Shown one piece after another: positions 43,943 through 52,466 of a DNA stretch of 64,000 bases. Position numbers and translations under genes: made by a program. Positions within the stretch are counted from its first letter, which is position 1, and each line of letters begins with the position of its first letter. Source of the stretch: Pontiella desulfatans (GTDB lineage Bacteria > Verrucomicrobiota > Kiritimatiellia > Kiritimatiellales > Pontiellaceae); the NCBI RefSeq assembly GCF_900890425.1, contig NZ_CAAHFG010000001.1, positions 1-64,000 on the forward strand, written 5' to 3'. A model generated the notes under the pieces. The model was given only the letters and a program-made list of their open reading frames with translations. It ran no database searches and had not been told where the DNA came from.

Positions 43943-45694
43943 ATGGATTTAAGAATGGCTGCATGGATCGTGCTGGCGATGGCCTGCACGTGTGCGCATG
44001 GGGCACCCACGCATTTGGTGGACGAACCCGCGGTGGAGATCCGCAAGACCGGGGCCGGGCTTTACCTGGTTGACTTCGGACGGGTGGCCTTTGGCAACCT
44101 CCGGTTGACGCCGCCGGGCTCCGGCGGGGAACTCACGGTGCATTTCGGCGAGGCGTTCACCGATGGGCGGATCGACCGCAAGCCACCCGGCACGGTCCGG
44201 TACAACAAAACGACCGTCACGCTGGAAGGCACCGCTCCGGTTGTCGTTGCGCCTCCGGCGGATAAGCGCAACACCAAGCTGGTAAGCCCCATGCATCCGC
44301 CCGCCATTCTCACGCCCGAGGAATGGGGCGTGGTGATGCCGTTCCGCTGGGTCGAGATCGAGGGCTGGAAGGGCGAGCTGAAGCCGGAGCATATCGTGCG
44401 GCAGTCCGCCTATGCATCCACGTGGGACGATGACGCGGCTTCTTTCGAGTCTTCCGACGAAATGCTCAACCGCATCTGGGAGCTCTGCCGCTACTCCATC
44501 AAGGCCACCACCTTCGCCGGCCTCTATGTGGACGGCGACCGCGAGCGCATTCCCTACGAAGCCGACGCCTACCTGAACCAGCTCAGCCACTACTATACGG
44601 ATTCCGATAAACAGATGGCGCGCGATACCTTCGACCACCTGATGGCCCATTCCACCTGGCCGACCGAGTGGGCACCGCACATGGTTTTCATGGCCTATGC
44701 CGACTGGATGCATACGGCAGACGCCGACTGGCTGAAGCCGCGCTACGACGCGCTCAAAACCAAAACCCTGATGGAACGGCGGGGGCCGGATGGACTGGTG
44801 GCCAGCGATGCCATGGACATCAAAAAGAACGACATCGTTGATTGGCCGGCCAAGGAGCGCGATGGCTACGTCCGCACCGGCACCAACACCGTGGTCAACG
44901 CGTTCCATATCCGGGCGGTTGAGATGATGGCCGAGATGGCCGGTGCGATTGGTAAGGAAAAGGAAGCCTCGGAGTTCAAGGCGTTGGCGCAGGCGTCGCT
45001 TGCCGCGATGCAAAAGACGCTGTTCGATTCCGATAAGGGATTGTATCGCGATGGTGTTGGAACCGACCACATGGCATTGCATGCCAACCTGTTTCCGTTG
45101 GCGTTCGGCCTGGCTCCGGAACCGGTGCGCGAGCCGATGGCCGACTGGCTCGCCGGGCGCGGGATGAAGTGCTCGGTCTATGCCGCGCAATATTTGATGG
45201 AAGCGCTGTTCGAAAACGGGGCGGACCGGCAGGCCATCGAACTCATCACCGCGAAGCACGACCGCAGTTGGCGGCATATGGTCGAAAGCGGAACGACCAT
45301 CACTTGGGAAGCCTGGGATCAAAAATACAAGCCGAACCAGGATTGGAACCACGCCTGGGGCGCGGCCCCCGCCAACCTGCTGCCGCGCTATGTGCTCGGC
45401 GTCGAGCCTTTGACACCCGGTTGGAAAACCGCGCGGATCCGGCCCTGCATCGGAGGGCTCGGTTTTGCCAAGGGCAAGGTGCCGACGCCGCTCGGGGGCA
45501 TTGAAGTGGAATGGAAGCAAACCGCTCAGGGGTTTGCGCTCAAGGTGTCGCTTCCCGAGGGGATGGGGGCGCAGGTGGAACTGCCGGACTTCGGCCGCGT
45601 GTATCGCAATGGCAAGCCCGAGAGGGCGAGGCGCGTCGGCGACCGGTTGCGGGTGGAGCTTGAAGGAACCGCGGTTTTTGAAGTTAGGAAATGA
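43943..45694 (+). CDS. GH78-like alpha-L-rhamnosidase family protein, exported
   Basis: This 583-aa six-hairpin glycosidase has a signal peptide (MAAWIVLAMACTCAHG). A short beta domain (about 25-155) precedes the (alpha/alpha)6 module, marked by SSDEMLNRIWELCRYSIKAT, LYVDGDRERIPYEADA (counterpart of the GH78 DCPQRDER block), GTTITWEAWDQ and WNHAWGAAPANLLPRYVLG. A C-terminal beta-sandwich follows. It is shorter than classical GH78 enzymes and may use another linkage. GGGGGAG lies 7 bp before the ATG. The stop overlaps the following sulfatase start (ATGA). Confidence 0.85.
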   Translation: MDLRMAAWIVLAMACTCAHGAPTHLVDEPAVEIRKTGAGLYLVDFGRVAFGNLRLTPPGSGGELTVHFGEAFTDGRIDRKPPGTVRYNKTTVTLEGTAPVVVAPPADKRNTKLVSPMHPPAILTPEEWGVVMPFRWVEIEGWKGELKPEHIVRQSAYASTWDDDAASFESSDEMLNRIWELCRYSIKATTFAGLYVDGDRERIPYEADAYLNQLSHYYTDSDKQMARDTFDHLMAHSTWPTEWAPHMVFMAYADWMHTADADWLKPRYDALKTKTLMERRGPDGLVASDAMDIKKNDIVDWPAKERDGYVRTGTNTVVNAFHIRAVEMMAEMAGAIGKEKEASEFKALAQASLAAMQKTLFDSDKGLYRDGVGTDHMALHANLFPLAFGLAPEPVREPMADWLAGRGMKCSVYAAQYLMEALFENGADRQAIELITAKHDRSWRHMVESGTTITWEAWDQKYKPNQDWNHAWGAAPANLLPRYVLGVEPLTPGWKTARIRPCIGGLGFAKGKVPTPLGGIEVEWKQTAQGFALKVSLPEGMGAQVELPDFGRVYRNGKPERARRVGDRLRVELEGTAVFEVRK

Positions 45695-47112
45695 TGAATA
45701 TGAAATTTTGGAAAAGAACGAACCTGCTTTTGTTTGTGTGCCTTGCGCTCGCCGCGGCGGCTGCACCGAAGAAAAACATCCTGTTTATCCTGGCCGACGA
45801 CCAGCGCCACGATGTGCTGGGCTGTTATGGCAACAACCTGATCCAAACGCCGACCCTCGACGGTCTGGCGGAAAACGGCGTGCGCTTCGAAAACTTTTTC
45901 TGCCAAACGCCGATCTGCGCCACGAGCCGCGCCACGATCATGACGGGGCTCTCCCAGCGGTCGCACGGGTTTAACTTTGGCGAGCTGCCCGTTCCCTCGG
46001 AATATATCCCGACGAGTTATCCGGCGTACCTGAAGGCGAACGGCTACCGCACCGGCTTTGCCGGCAAGTTTGGATTCCGCTATGCCGCGAAGGATAAGGA
46101 GCAGCAGTTCGATTTCTTCAAGCCCTACAGCCTGCACCCCTTCCTGAAAAAACAACCCGACGGTTCGCTGCGTCACGAGACCGACCTGTGCGCCGATGCC
46201 GCGATCGAGTTTATCAAGACCAATCCAAAGGGGCAGCCGTTCTGCATGTCGGTCAGTTTCAATGCAACCCACGCGGACGATGCCGACCATCGGCCGGGAT
46301 TCCATTTCCAATGGCCGCCTTCCGCCGATGGATTGTATGAAGACATCGAGATGCCGCTGCCCAAGCTGGGCGATCCCAAATATTTCGACGCGCTGCCGGA
46401 GTTCTTGAAGGATAAGGAGGAGCTTTCGCGCCTGCGCTACTACTGGCGCTGGGACACGCCCGAAAAATACCAGACCAACCTGCGCGCCTACTACCGGTTG
46501 TTTACGGGCATCGACAACGCCGTGGCGCGCATTCTCGCGGAACTGAAGACGGCCGGGCTGGATCAAAACACCATCATCGTCTACACCGCCGACAACGGCT
46601 ATTTGATGGCCGACCGCGGGTTGGCGGGCAAATGGAACCACTACGACCAGTCGTTGCACCTGCCGTTCATCGTCTACGATCCCTCGTTGCCAAAGGAAAA
46701 GCGCGGCCGGGTGGTCAAGGAACTCTGCACGCACCTCGACGTGGCGCCGACCCTCGTCGAATGGGCGGGGCTTCCCAAGCCTGCGGTGTATCAGGGCGAG
46801 TCGCTGGCCGGGTTGATCGAAGCGCGGCCCGCGTCCGATTGGGGCGGCGACGTCTTCTGCGAACACAAGTTCAACCGCTACAACAACTGGCATGCCGTGC
46901 GTGGAAAAAAATATAAATACGCCGTCTACTACGATGAGCCGGGCGGCCCCTACGAATGCCTCTACGATCTGGAAAAGGATCCGGCCGAATTCGTCAACCT
47001 GGCCGACAATCCGGAATATGCCACCGTGCGGAAGCAAATGGTCCTGCGTCTCGACACCTATCTCGAGACCTATCCGTTGGCGAAGCAAAAGGAGAGAAAA
47101 GGCAACGAGTAA
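45691..47112 (+). CDS. Type I sulfatase, exported
   Basis: This 473-aa sulfatase has a signal peptide at 1-25 (RTNLLLFVCLALAAAAA) and ILADDQRHD metal site. The formylglycine C76 lies in PICATSRATIMTG, with Thr where Pro usually stands. AGKFGF takes the place of the common GKWH block and TADNGY follows, so it belongs to a different subfamily from the locus 1 enzymes. Its start overlaps the GH78-like stop. A palindromic element of family C begins just after its stop. Confidence 0.9.
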   Translation: MMNMKFWKRTNLLLFVCLALAAAAAPKKNILFILADDQRHDVLGCYGNNLIQTPTLDGLAENGVRFENFFCQTPICATSRATIMTGLSQRSHGFNFGELPVPSEYIPTSYPAYLKANGYRTGFAGKFGFRYAAKDKEQQFDFFKPYSLHPFLKKQPDGSLRHETDLCADAAIEFIKTNPKGQPFCMSVSFNATHADDADHRPGFHFQWPPSADGLYEDIEMPLPKLGDPKYFDALPEFLKDKEELSRLRYYWRWDTPEKYQTNLRAYYRLFTGIDNAVARILAELKTAGLDQNTIIVYTADNGYLMADRGLAGKWNHYDQSLHLPFIVYDPSLPKEKRGRVVKELCTHLDVAPTLVEWAGLPKPAVYQGESLAGLIEARPASDWGGDVFCEHKFNRYNNWHAVRGKKYKYAVYYDEPGGPYECLYDLEKDPAEFVNLADNPEYATVRKQMVLRLDTYLETYPLAKQKERKGNE

Positions 47113-47120
47113 TAGGCAAT

Positions 47121-47240
47121 TAACTTGAAGAGTATCACCACAGAGCGCACGGAGGCACAGAGCAACCAAAATATCTGCCACCCTCTGCGTCTCCGTGAAC
47201 TCTGTGGTAAAAAATTAAAATCAGTTTAATTTGGTATAAT
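47121..47240 (+). repeat. Palindromic element family C, copy 1
   Basis: A 26-bp arm starting ACCACAGAGCGCACGGAGGC (47137-47162) pairs with 47183-47208 (ending CTCTGTGGT). Flanks TTAACTTGAA on the left and GTTTAATTTGGTATAAT on the right are shared with copy 2. It lies 9 bp after the sulfatase stop and could act as a transcript 3' end. Confidence 0.85.
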
Positions 47241-47286
47241 ACGTAATTCGTAATTGACTCTTCTGACGATAGCGGTTTGCACTTAT

Positions 47287-47360
47287 ACGCATTACGCATT
47301 ACGCATTACGCATTACGCATTACGCATTACGCATTACGCATTACGCATTACGCATTACGC
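47287..47360 (+). repeat. 7-bp tandem repeat (ACGCATT), 10.6 copies
   Basis: Ten perfect ACGCATT units plus ACGC end 6 bp before the AAGGAG ribosome site of the permease gene at 47378. There are no spacers. Such a pure short array in a 5' untranslated region is prone to copy-number change. Confidence 0.95.
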
Positions 47361-47377
47361 AACACAAGGAGAAGAGC

Positions 47378-48787
47378 ATGGCTGAAGAGCAACAGGAAAA
47401 ACATGGCGAGTTCGAGCGCGAGCCGGTTCCCGTCTCGAAGACGAAGGGCTTGAAAGCGTTCGTGGGCATGTATGCCGGGGAACACTGCGCCGGAACCGAA
47501 TTGATGATTGGCCCGCTGTTTGTTGCGGCGGGCGTGAGCGCCTTTGACGTGCTGGGGGGATTGTTCCTCGGCAACCTGCTGGCGGTGCTCAGCTGGATGT
47601 TCCTCTGCGCGCCGATCGCCGTGCGCGCGCGGCTGACGCTCTACTACCAGCTCGAAAAAATCTGTGGTCGCAGTCTCGTCACGATTTACAACATCGTGAA
47701 TGGAATCATGTTCTGTTTCCTTGCGGGATCGATGATCACGGTGTCGGCCACGGCGCTCGGGGTCTGGTTCCATTTCCCCATGCCGGGGCTCAACGATCTG
47801 ATGCCCAACAGCGTCGGTTGGGTGCTCGCGGTGCTGGCCGTCGGCGCGGTCATTTCCGTTGTCGCCGCCTGGGGCTACGACATGGTCTCGAAGGTGGCCA
47901 ACATTGCCGCGCCGTGGATGGTGCTGGTCTTTCTCGGCTTCGGCATCATTGGCCTGCGGCAGTTCATCGAGGTGACCGGCGCCGAAGTAAACTCGCTCGG
48001 CAGTTTGTGGGAGCTTTGCCAGACCTCCATCTGGAAGGGGGGGGAGCCGCTACCCGGACAGGTGAAGTTTACCTTCTGGCACGTCACCTTCTTTGCCTGG
48101 TTCTGCAACATGGCGATGCACGTCGGCATGTCCGACCTCTCGGTGTTCCGCTTCGCCAAAAAGTCGTGGCACGGCATTGCCGCCGCATCCGGCATGTATG
48201 TTGGCCACTTCATGGCGTGGCTGGCCGCATCGATCCTCTATGCCTTGCAGCTGCATCTCGATCCATCCAACACCGACGTGCTGCCGGGGCCGCTGGCCTA
48301 CCGTGCGGCCGGCGTTGCCGGACTCATCTGCGTGATCGTTGCCGGATGGACAACCGCCAACCCAACCATCTACCGCGCCGGACTCGCGTTCCAGGCCATC
48401 GTGCCGAAGGTGTCGCGGTTCAAGGTGACGATCTTCACCGGACTGTTGGCGACGCTTGCCGGGATGTTCCCGGCCATCGCCATGCGTCTGCTCGGATTCG
48501 TCGCGATCTATGGCTTGATCCTCATGCCGATGGGGGCGGTGGTCTTCACCGATTTCTGGATCTTCCCGAAGCTCGGGCTCAAGCAATTCTATGCGGAGCA
48601 TAGGAAGCTCACCTTCAACTGGGCCGCGGCCATCGCGTGGGTCGCGACGCTGGCCATCTGCGTGGGGCTGAATAAAACGGGCAAGCCGCAGTTCCAGATC
48701 TTTTTCGTCGCTCTGCCAGGGTGGTTCCTGGCCTCGGCGCTCTACATCGTTGTTAGCAAGCTCACCCAGAAAGGGGCGGAAGCATGA
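47378..48787 (+). CDS. NCS1-like (purine-cytosine permease type) transporter
   Basis: This 469-aa integral membrane protein has about 12 hydrophobic segments and a charged cytoplasmic N-terminus (MAEEQQEKHGEFERE). The best resemblance is to the NCS1 nucleobase/cation symporter fold: GTELMIGPLFVAAGVSAFD in TM1, VRARLTLYYQLEKICGR, GYDMVSKVANIAAPWM and VIVAGWTTANPTIYRAGL. The substrate in this setting could be a sugar or nucleobase and is not assigned. AAGGAG lies 5 bp before the ATG. It is coupled (ATGA) to a 59-aa membrane protein. Confidence 0.68.
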   Translation: MAEEQQEKHGEFEREPVPVSKTKGLKAFVGMYAGEHCAGTELMIGPLFVAAGVSAFDVLGGLFLGNLLAVLSWMFLCAPIAVRARLTLYYQLEKICGRSLVTIYNIVNGIMFCFLAGSMITVSATALGVWFHFPMPGLNDLMPNSVGWVLAVLAVGAVISVVAAWGYDMVSKVANIAAPWMVLVFLGFGIIGLRQFIEVTGAEVNSLGSLWELCQTSIWKGGEPLPGQVKFTFWHVTFFAWFCNMAMHVGMSDLSVFRFAKKSWHGIAAASGMYVGHFMAWLAASILYALQLHLDPSNTDVLPGPLAYRAAGVAGLICVIVAGWTTANPTIYRAGLAFQAIVPKVSRFKVTIFTGLLATLAGMFPAIAMRLLGFVAIYGLILMPMGAVVFTDFWIFPKLGLKQFYAEHRKLTFNWAAAIAWVATLAICVGLNKTGKPQFQIFFVALPGWFLASALYIVVSKLTQKGAEA

Positions 48788-48963
48788 AAAAGGTATTAGA
48801 GATTATTTCCTATCTGGCCCTCGTTTTGATCGTGCTCGCACCGTCGCTCTTCTATGCGCAAAAGATCGACCTTCCCATGAACAAAATGCTGATGACGATC
48901 GCAACCGTCGTCTGGTTCGCGAGCGCCATCTTGTGGATGGGCCGCGAGAAAAACGAAGGCTAG
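48784..48963 (+). CDS. Small two-helix membrane protein (59 aa) coupled to the permease
   Basis: The start ATG overlaps the permease stop (ATGA), so translation is coupled. Two hydrophobic segments are visible, ISYLALVLIVLAPSLFYA (about 7-24) and MLMTIATVVWFASAILWMG (about 35-53), with a charged tail REKNEG. I know no named family. Size, coupling and topology suggest an accessory subunit of the transporter. Another reading frame of this stretch is open but lacks a start and ribosome site that fit. Confidence 0.75.
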   Translation: MKKVLEIISYLALVLIVLAPSLFYAQKIDLPMNKMLMTIATVVWFASAILWMGREKNEG

Positions 48964-49052
48964 CGTTTCGGTGTGCGTGCTTTTCCGCTGGAACTCGCCA
49001 CGGTGGGAATCAGGGACTCGTTGGAATGCAACCAATCAGAAAGGGCAGCCTC

Positions 49053-50804
49053 ATGAAGAAACCATTCGTGCACCTCCGACTCGCAGCTTCTTTGGGGTGT
49101 TTGCTTCCACTTGCCGTCCTCTCGAGCGAGAACCGGGATCGCCCGTCCGTAGCCCGTCCGAACGTATTGTTCATTGCCATGGACGATCTGAACAACTGGA
49201 TCGGGTGCATGGGAGGGCACCCGCAAACCATCACGCCCAATCTGGATCGTCTGGCCCAAAGCGGCGTTCTGTTCGCCAACGCGCATTGTCCCGCCCCCGC
49301 GTGCAATCCCTCGCGCTCCGCCATCATGACCGGGTTGTCGCCCCATCGCTCCGGGCTCTATGAAAACGCTCAGAAGATGCGGGAAGTCATGCCCGACGCC
49401 GACCTGCTTCCCCGGTATTTCCGGAACCATGGCTATTGGGCGGGGGGATCGGGCAAGATCCTGCACTACTTCATCGATGCGCATTCGTGGGATGAATACC
49501 ACCCGGCCAAGGAATCCGAAAATCCGTTTCCGCGCACCCTCTATCCCGATACGCGTCCGCTCAGCCTGCCGAGAGGCGGCCCATGGCAATATGTCGAAAC
49601 CGACTGGGGGCCGCTCGACGCGACCGACGAGGAGTATGGCGGCGACTGGCTGGTATCAAAATATATCGGAGAGCAGTTGAGCCGAAAGCGCGACAAACCC
49701 TTCTTCCTCGCCTGCGGAATTTATCGTCCGCACGAACCCTGGTTCGTGCCCGCGAAATATTTCGAACCCTTCCCCCTCGAGGACATCCAGCTTCCGCCGG
49801 GCTATCTCGAAAACGACCTCGACGACGTGCCGCCCTCCGGCCAACGAATGGGCCCCAACCGCTATTTCGCCCATATCCAAAAACACGGGCAATGGAAGCA
49901 GGGCATTCAGGGCTACCTCGCTTCCATCCACTTTGCCGATGCCATGCTGGGCCGCGTGCTCGATGCACTTGAAAACAGCCCCAACAAGGACAACACCATC
50001 GTGGTGCTGTGGAGCGACCACGGTTGGCACCTCGGCGAAAAAGAACACTGGCAAAAGTATACCGCTTGGCGGGCAACCACCCATGTTCCATTGATGATCC
50101 GCGTACCTGCGGGCGCGTCGCCCGGCCTGCCATCCGGCACACAGGCCGGCAGCGTCTGCGACCAACCCGTCAGCCTCATCAGCCTATACCCGACCCTCAC
50201 CGAGCTGGCCGGCCTGCCCGCCAAGGCCGACAACAGCGGGCCGAGCCTCCTGCCGTTGCTGAAAGATGCCGATGCGGATTGGAAGCATGTCGCCATCACC
50301 TATCTCAACCGGCCCGGCTCCGTTGGCGTCAGCGGGAAAGACTGGCGCTACATCCACTATGCAAACGGCGACGAGGAACTCTACAGCATTAAGGCCGATC
50401 CCTATGAATGGAAGAACCTGGCCACGCTCCCCGAATATGCCGAAAAGCTCGCAACGTTCCGCGCCCGTGTTCCAAAGGAATTTGCGCCGCTGGTAAAAGC
50501 CAAGGTCACTTCCCTGAACAAGCTTCGTTGGGTCGCTGCAAACGGCACACCCACCCCGCCCTCGAAGCCGGACGGCGGCACGTTCAACGTGCACTTCATC
50601 AACCGCCGCGAAAACCCGGTTGAACTGTTCTGGATGGACGCCGAAGGCAAGCCCGTTGAACGCGGAACCATTGCCGCCGGAAAAACCAATGCGCAACGCA
50701 CCAAGCCCGGTGAAGTGTGGCAGATCAGCGCGCGTAACGGAAAACCCCTCGGGCACTTCGTCGTAAGCGACCGCGAGTCCCAGGCCGTCATCCCCGCCGA
50801 TTAG
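49053..50804 (+). CDS. Type I sulfatase with C-terminal VHL-beta-like domain, exported
   Basis: This 583-aa sulfatase resembles iduronate-2-/choline-sulfatase types. It has a signal peptide at 1-25 (LAASLGCLLPLAVLSS) and AMDDLNNW, with C84 in PACNPSRSAIMTG, GSGKILHY, YRPHEPW and WSDHGWHLGEKEHW. Residues about 510-583 form an extra domain (HFINRRENPVELFWMDAEGK, GTIAAGKTNAQRT, GEVWQI, GKPLGHFVV) that follows the order of the VHL beta domain (F-NR...V-L-W-D--G, L--G, G--W, G--LG-F). ATG 49053 is chosen because AAGGG lies 7-8 bp upstream; the in-frame ATG 49026 lacks a site. Confidence 0.9.
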   Translation: MKKPFVHLRLAASLGCLLPLAVLSSENRDRPSVARPNVLFIAMDDLNNWIGCMGGHPQTITPNLDRLAQSGVLFANAHCPAPACNPSRSAIMTGLSPHRSGLYENAQKMREVMPDADLLPRYFRNHGYWAGGSGKILHYFIDAHSWDEYHPAKESENPFPRTLYPDTRPLSLPRGGPWQYVETDWGPLDATDEEYGGDWLVSKYIGEQLSRKRDKPFFLACGIYRPHEPWFVPAKYFEPFPLEDIQLPPGYLENDLDDVPPSGQRMGPNRYFAHIQKHGQWKQGIQGYLASIHFADAMLGRVLDALENSPNKDNTIVVLWSDHGWHLGEKEHWQKYTAWRATTHVPLMIRVPAGASPGLPSGTQAGSVCDQPVSLISLYPTLTELAGLPAKADNSGPSLLPLLKDADADWKHVAITYLNRPGSVGVSGKDWRYIHYANGDEELYSIKADPYEWKNLATLPEYAEKLATFRARVPKEFAPLVKAKVTSLNKLRWVAANGTPTPPSKPDGGTFNVHFINRRENPVELFWMDAEGKPVERGTIAAGKTNAQRTKPGEVWQISARNGKPLGHFVVSDRESQAVIPAD

Positions 50805-51025
50805 GGCATCTTCTCTTTAATAGTTCACTGCGGACGGTTTCTAACAGAAGGTCGCAAAGCTCGCGAAGGCGGTGCGAATTTTTTTTTTTGGAGTGCGGCG
50901 GGAACTGAAAGGCCACGCCGCTTTATAAACCGGTGCGGGCGGTTTTAGTTGGCCACACAATTGAGAAGCAATTGCGCGCATAGCACAAAGACCACCGCCA
51001 GGCTCTTCATCCCTATATGAACTTA

Positions 51026-51140
51026 ACTTGAATGGTCTCACCACAGAGGACACAAGGCACAGAGGAGCGGGAATGTTCAATTGCTCTGTGTCTCGGTGAC
51101 CTCTGTGGTAAAAAAACAAACCTGTTTAATTGGGTATGAT
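51026..51140 (+). repeat. Palindromic element family C, copy 2
   Basis: Arms ACCACAGAGGACACAAGGC (51040-51064) and CTCTGTGTCTCGGTGACC (51084-51109) are flanked by TTAACTTGAATGGTCTC on the left and GTTTAATTGGGTATGAT on the right, as in copy 1. Confidence 0.85.
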
Positions 51141-51171
51141 TCACACCAAAGCGGCTTCGCAGCAGAAAAAA

Positions 51172-51245
51172 TGACAGAACAATTGGGACAGAATGATTTC
51201 CTTTATGCCGTAACCATGAATTATTTTGTCCTAATTATTCTGTCA
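51172..51245. repeat. Imperfect inverted repeat, 26-bp arms
   Basis: The arm starting TGACAGAACAATTGGGACAG (51172-51197) pairs with 51220-51245 (ending TTATTCTGTCA) with a few mismatches and a 22-bp loop. It is MITE-like and carries no gene. Confidence 0.75.
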
Positions 51246-51257
51246 AAAAATGCACGA

Positions 51258-51423
51258 TTTGCTTAACCGCGAATGAACACGAATTTCCTCTCCGTCCGCA
51301 CCGAAAATGGTCCTGTTATAAATCGTCCTGTAAAATCTCTCCGTCCGCACCGAGAATCATTTTGCCAAAATCCAGCCCAGCCCGGCCATGAGCAGGCAAG
51401 AAAGCCCGATCCACATTTGGAGG
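51258..51423 (+). repeat. 165-bp direct duplication, copy 1
   Basis: It runs from TTTGCTTAACCGCGAATGAA to CACATTTGGAGG and recurs with scattered changes at 51573-51748. Confidence 0.85.
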
Positions 51424-51448
51424 GCGAGGTTCCATCCGAGCCGCTCGT

Positions 51449-51494
51449 GGAGGGGCGGACGCTGTCCGCCCGGGCGCACGGCGTGCGCCCCTCC
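51449..51494 (+). repeat. Cloverleaf-type palindrome, family E
   Basis: Outer arms GGAGGGGC / GCCCCTCC enclose hairpins GCGGAC-GCT-GTCCGC and GCGCAC-GGC-GTGCGC. The fold plan (outer stem, two hairpins) is that of REP family A, but the sequence is unrelated. Confidence 0.85.
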
Positions 51495-51572
51495 AGCAAG
51501 GCATCGCAGGCGTTGGGATGGCCACGAAGAGGCGCAAAATTCACAAGACAGGATAATGGAATGACAGGATTA

Positions 51573-51748
51573 TTTGCTTAACCGCGAATGAATACGAATG
51601 AACCCGAATTCCCTCTGCGCCCGCACCGGAAATAGTCCTGTTATCAATCGTCCTGTAAAATCTCTCCGTCCGCACCGAGAATCATTTTGCAAAAATCCTG
51701 CCCAGCCCGGCGATGAGCAGGCTAGAAAGCCCGCTCCACATTTGGAGG
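51573..51748 (+). repeat. 165-bp direct duplication, copy 2
   Basis: This is the second copy of the 51258 block, slightly longer because of a small insertion after GCGAATGAA. Element E lies between the copies. Confidence 0.85.
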
Positions 51749-51976
51749 AACCGGCCCCCAATCCTTGGAAAGAAACATGAATAATATCATGGCGACGGGG
51801 GCTCGCGCTCCATACAATCCCCATAGATAGGCCGGACGTGCCGGGGTGGCGCTGTCCAATATCAAGATGGCACATTTTGGGTGCCCTCATATTCTCCTGC
51901 TTTTTAACCTGCTTCAGCAGAGAGGACGTTTGGGGAAGCAGGAGGGATAAAATCCTAATCGTTCGCAGGAGAAAAT

Positions 51977-52456
51977 ATGAAGATTAATACATTCGTCCTT
52001 CTTGTCGGTTCAGCAATGCTTTGGGGCTGTTCTCCTATATCTACTGATTTACATAAGGAACAGGTCGATAGCAAATCGGTGTCAATGGAGGGCTCATACG
52101 ATAATGCGGTAGAATCACTGGTTGTCATTTCCCATAGCTGGAAGGTTATAGCGGTAAATAAAAAAGAAGGAACCTGTGAGTGGGCATTTCAAGTTGATTT
52201 GAAGTGTAATAATCATCCCGATTATAAAAGGACTGAAGGGTTTCGACCTGATTTACCAATCGAGCTAGTTGAATACAAACTCTATGATTCCGATGGGTTT
52301 TTGTTAGATTCTACATATCTAAGATCTAAACAATATATCTACTTTGGAGAAACGAAAACTTTACAAGGTAGCTCAGTGGCAAGCCTAGAATTACTCAAGC
52401 GAGCTTCAGCAGGACAGCTGAGAATAAAAGCTGGATATGATCGTCAAAAAAAATAA
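51977..52456 (+). CDS. Small lipoprotein of unknown function
   Basis: This 159-aa protein has a lipoprotein signal, with KINTFVLLVGSAMLWGC placing Cys at residue 18. The mature part (VESLVVISHSWKVIAVNKKEG, CEWAFQVDLKCNNHPDY, VEYKLYDSDGFLLDSTYL, GETKTLQGSSVASLELL) looks like a single beta-sandwich domain, perhaps FxLYD- or DUF-like; I assign no family. CAGGAGAAAAT precedes the ATG. The stretch is clearly richer in A+T than the flanking glycan loci, suggesting acquisition by transfer. It is followed 10 bp later by a small gene. Confidence 0.8.
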   Translation: MKINTFVLLVGSAMLWGCSPISTDLHKEQVDSKSVSMEGSYDNAVESLVVISHSWKVIAVNKKEGTCEWAFQVDLKCNNHPDYKRTEGFRPDLPIELVEYKLYDSDGFLLDSTYLRSKQYIYFGETKTLQGSSVASLELLKRASAGQLRIKAGYDRQKK

Positions 52457-52466
52457 AGGAGCAATG

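Larger units (their letters stand above)
50805..51976. other. 1.17-kb repeat-rich, gene-free region
   Basis: It holds palindromic element C copy 2 (51026-51140), an imperfect 26-bp inverted repeat (51172-51245), a duplicated 165-bp block (51258-51423 and 51573-51748) and cloverleaf-type element E (51449-51494). Short open frames here run through repeats and have no ribosome sites. I see no gene. Confidence 0.75.

Noticed and set aside
47287-47360. CRISPR array
   Set aside because: It is a 7-bp head-to-tail repeat without spacers.
48750-49052. Longer N-terminus of the VHL-type sulfatase
   Set aside because: The added residues overlap the 59-aa membrane protein gene in another frame and would bury the signal peptide; ATG 49053 has the ribosome site.
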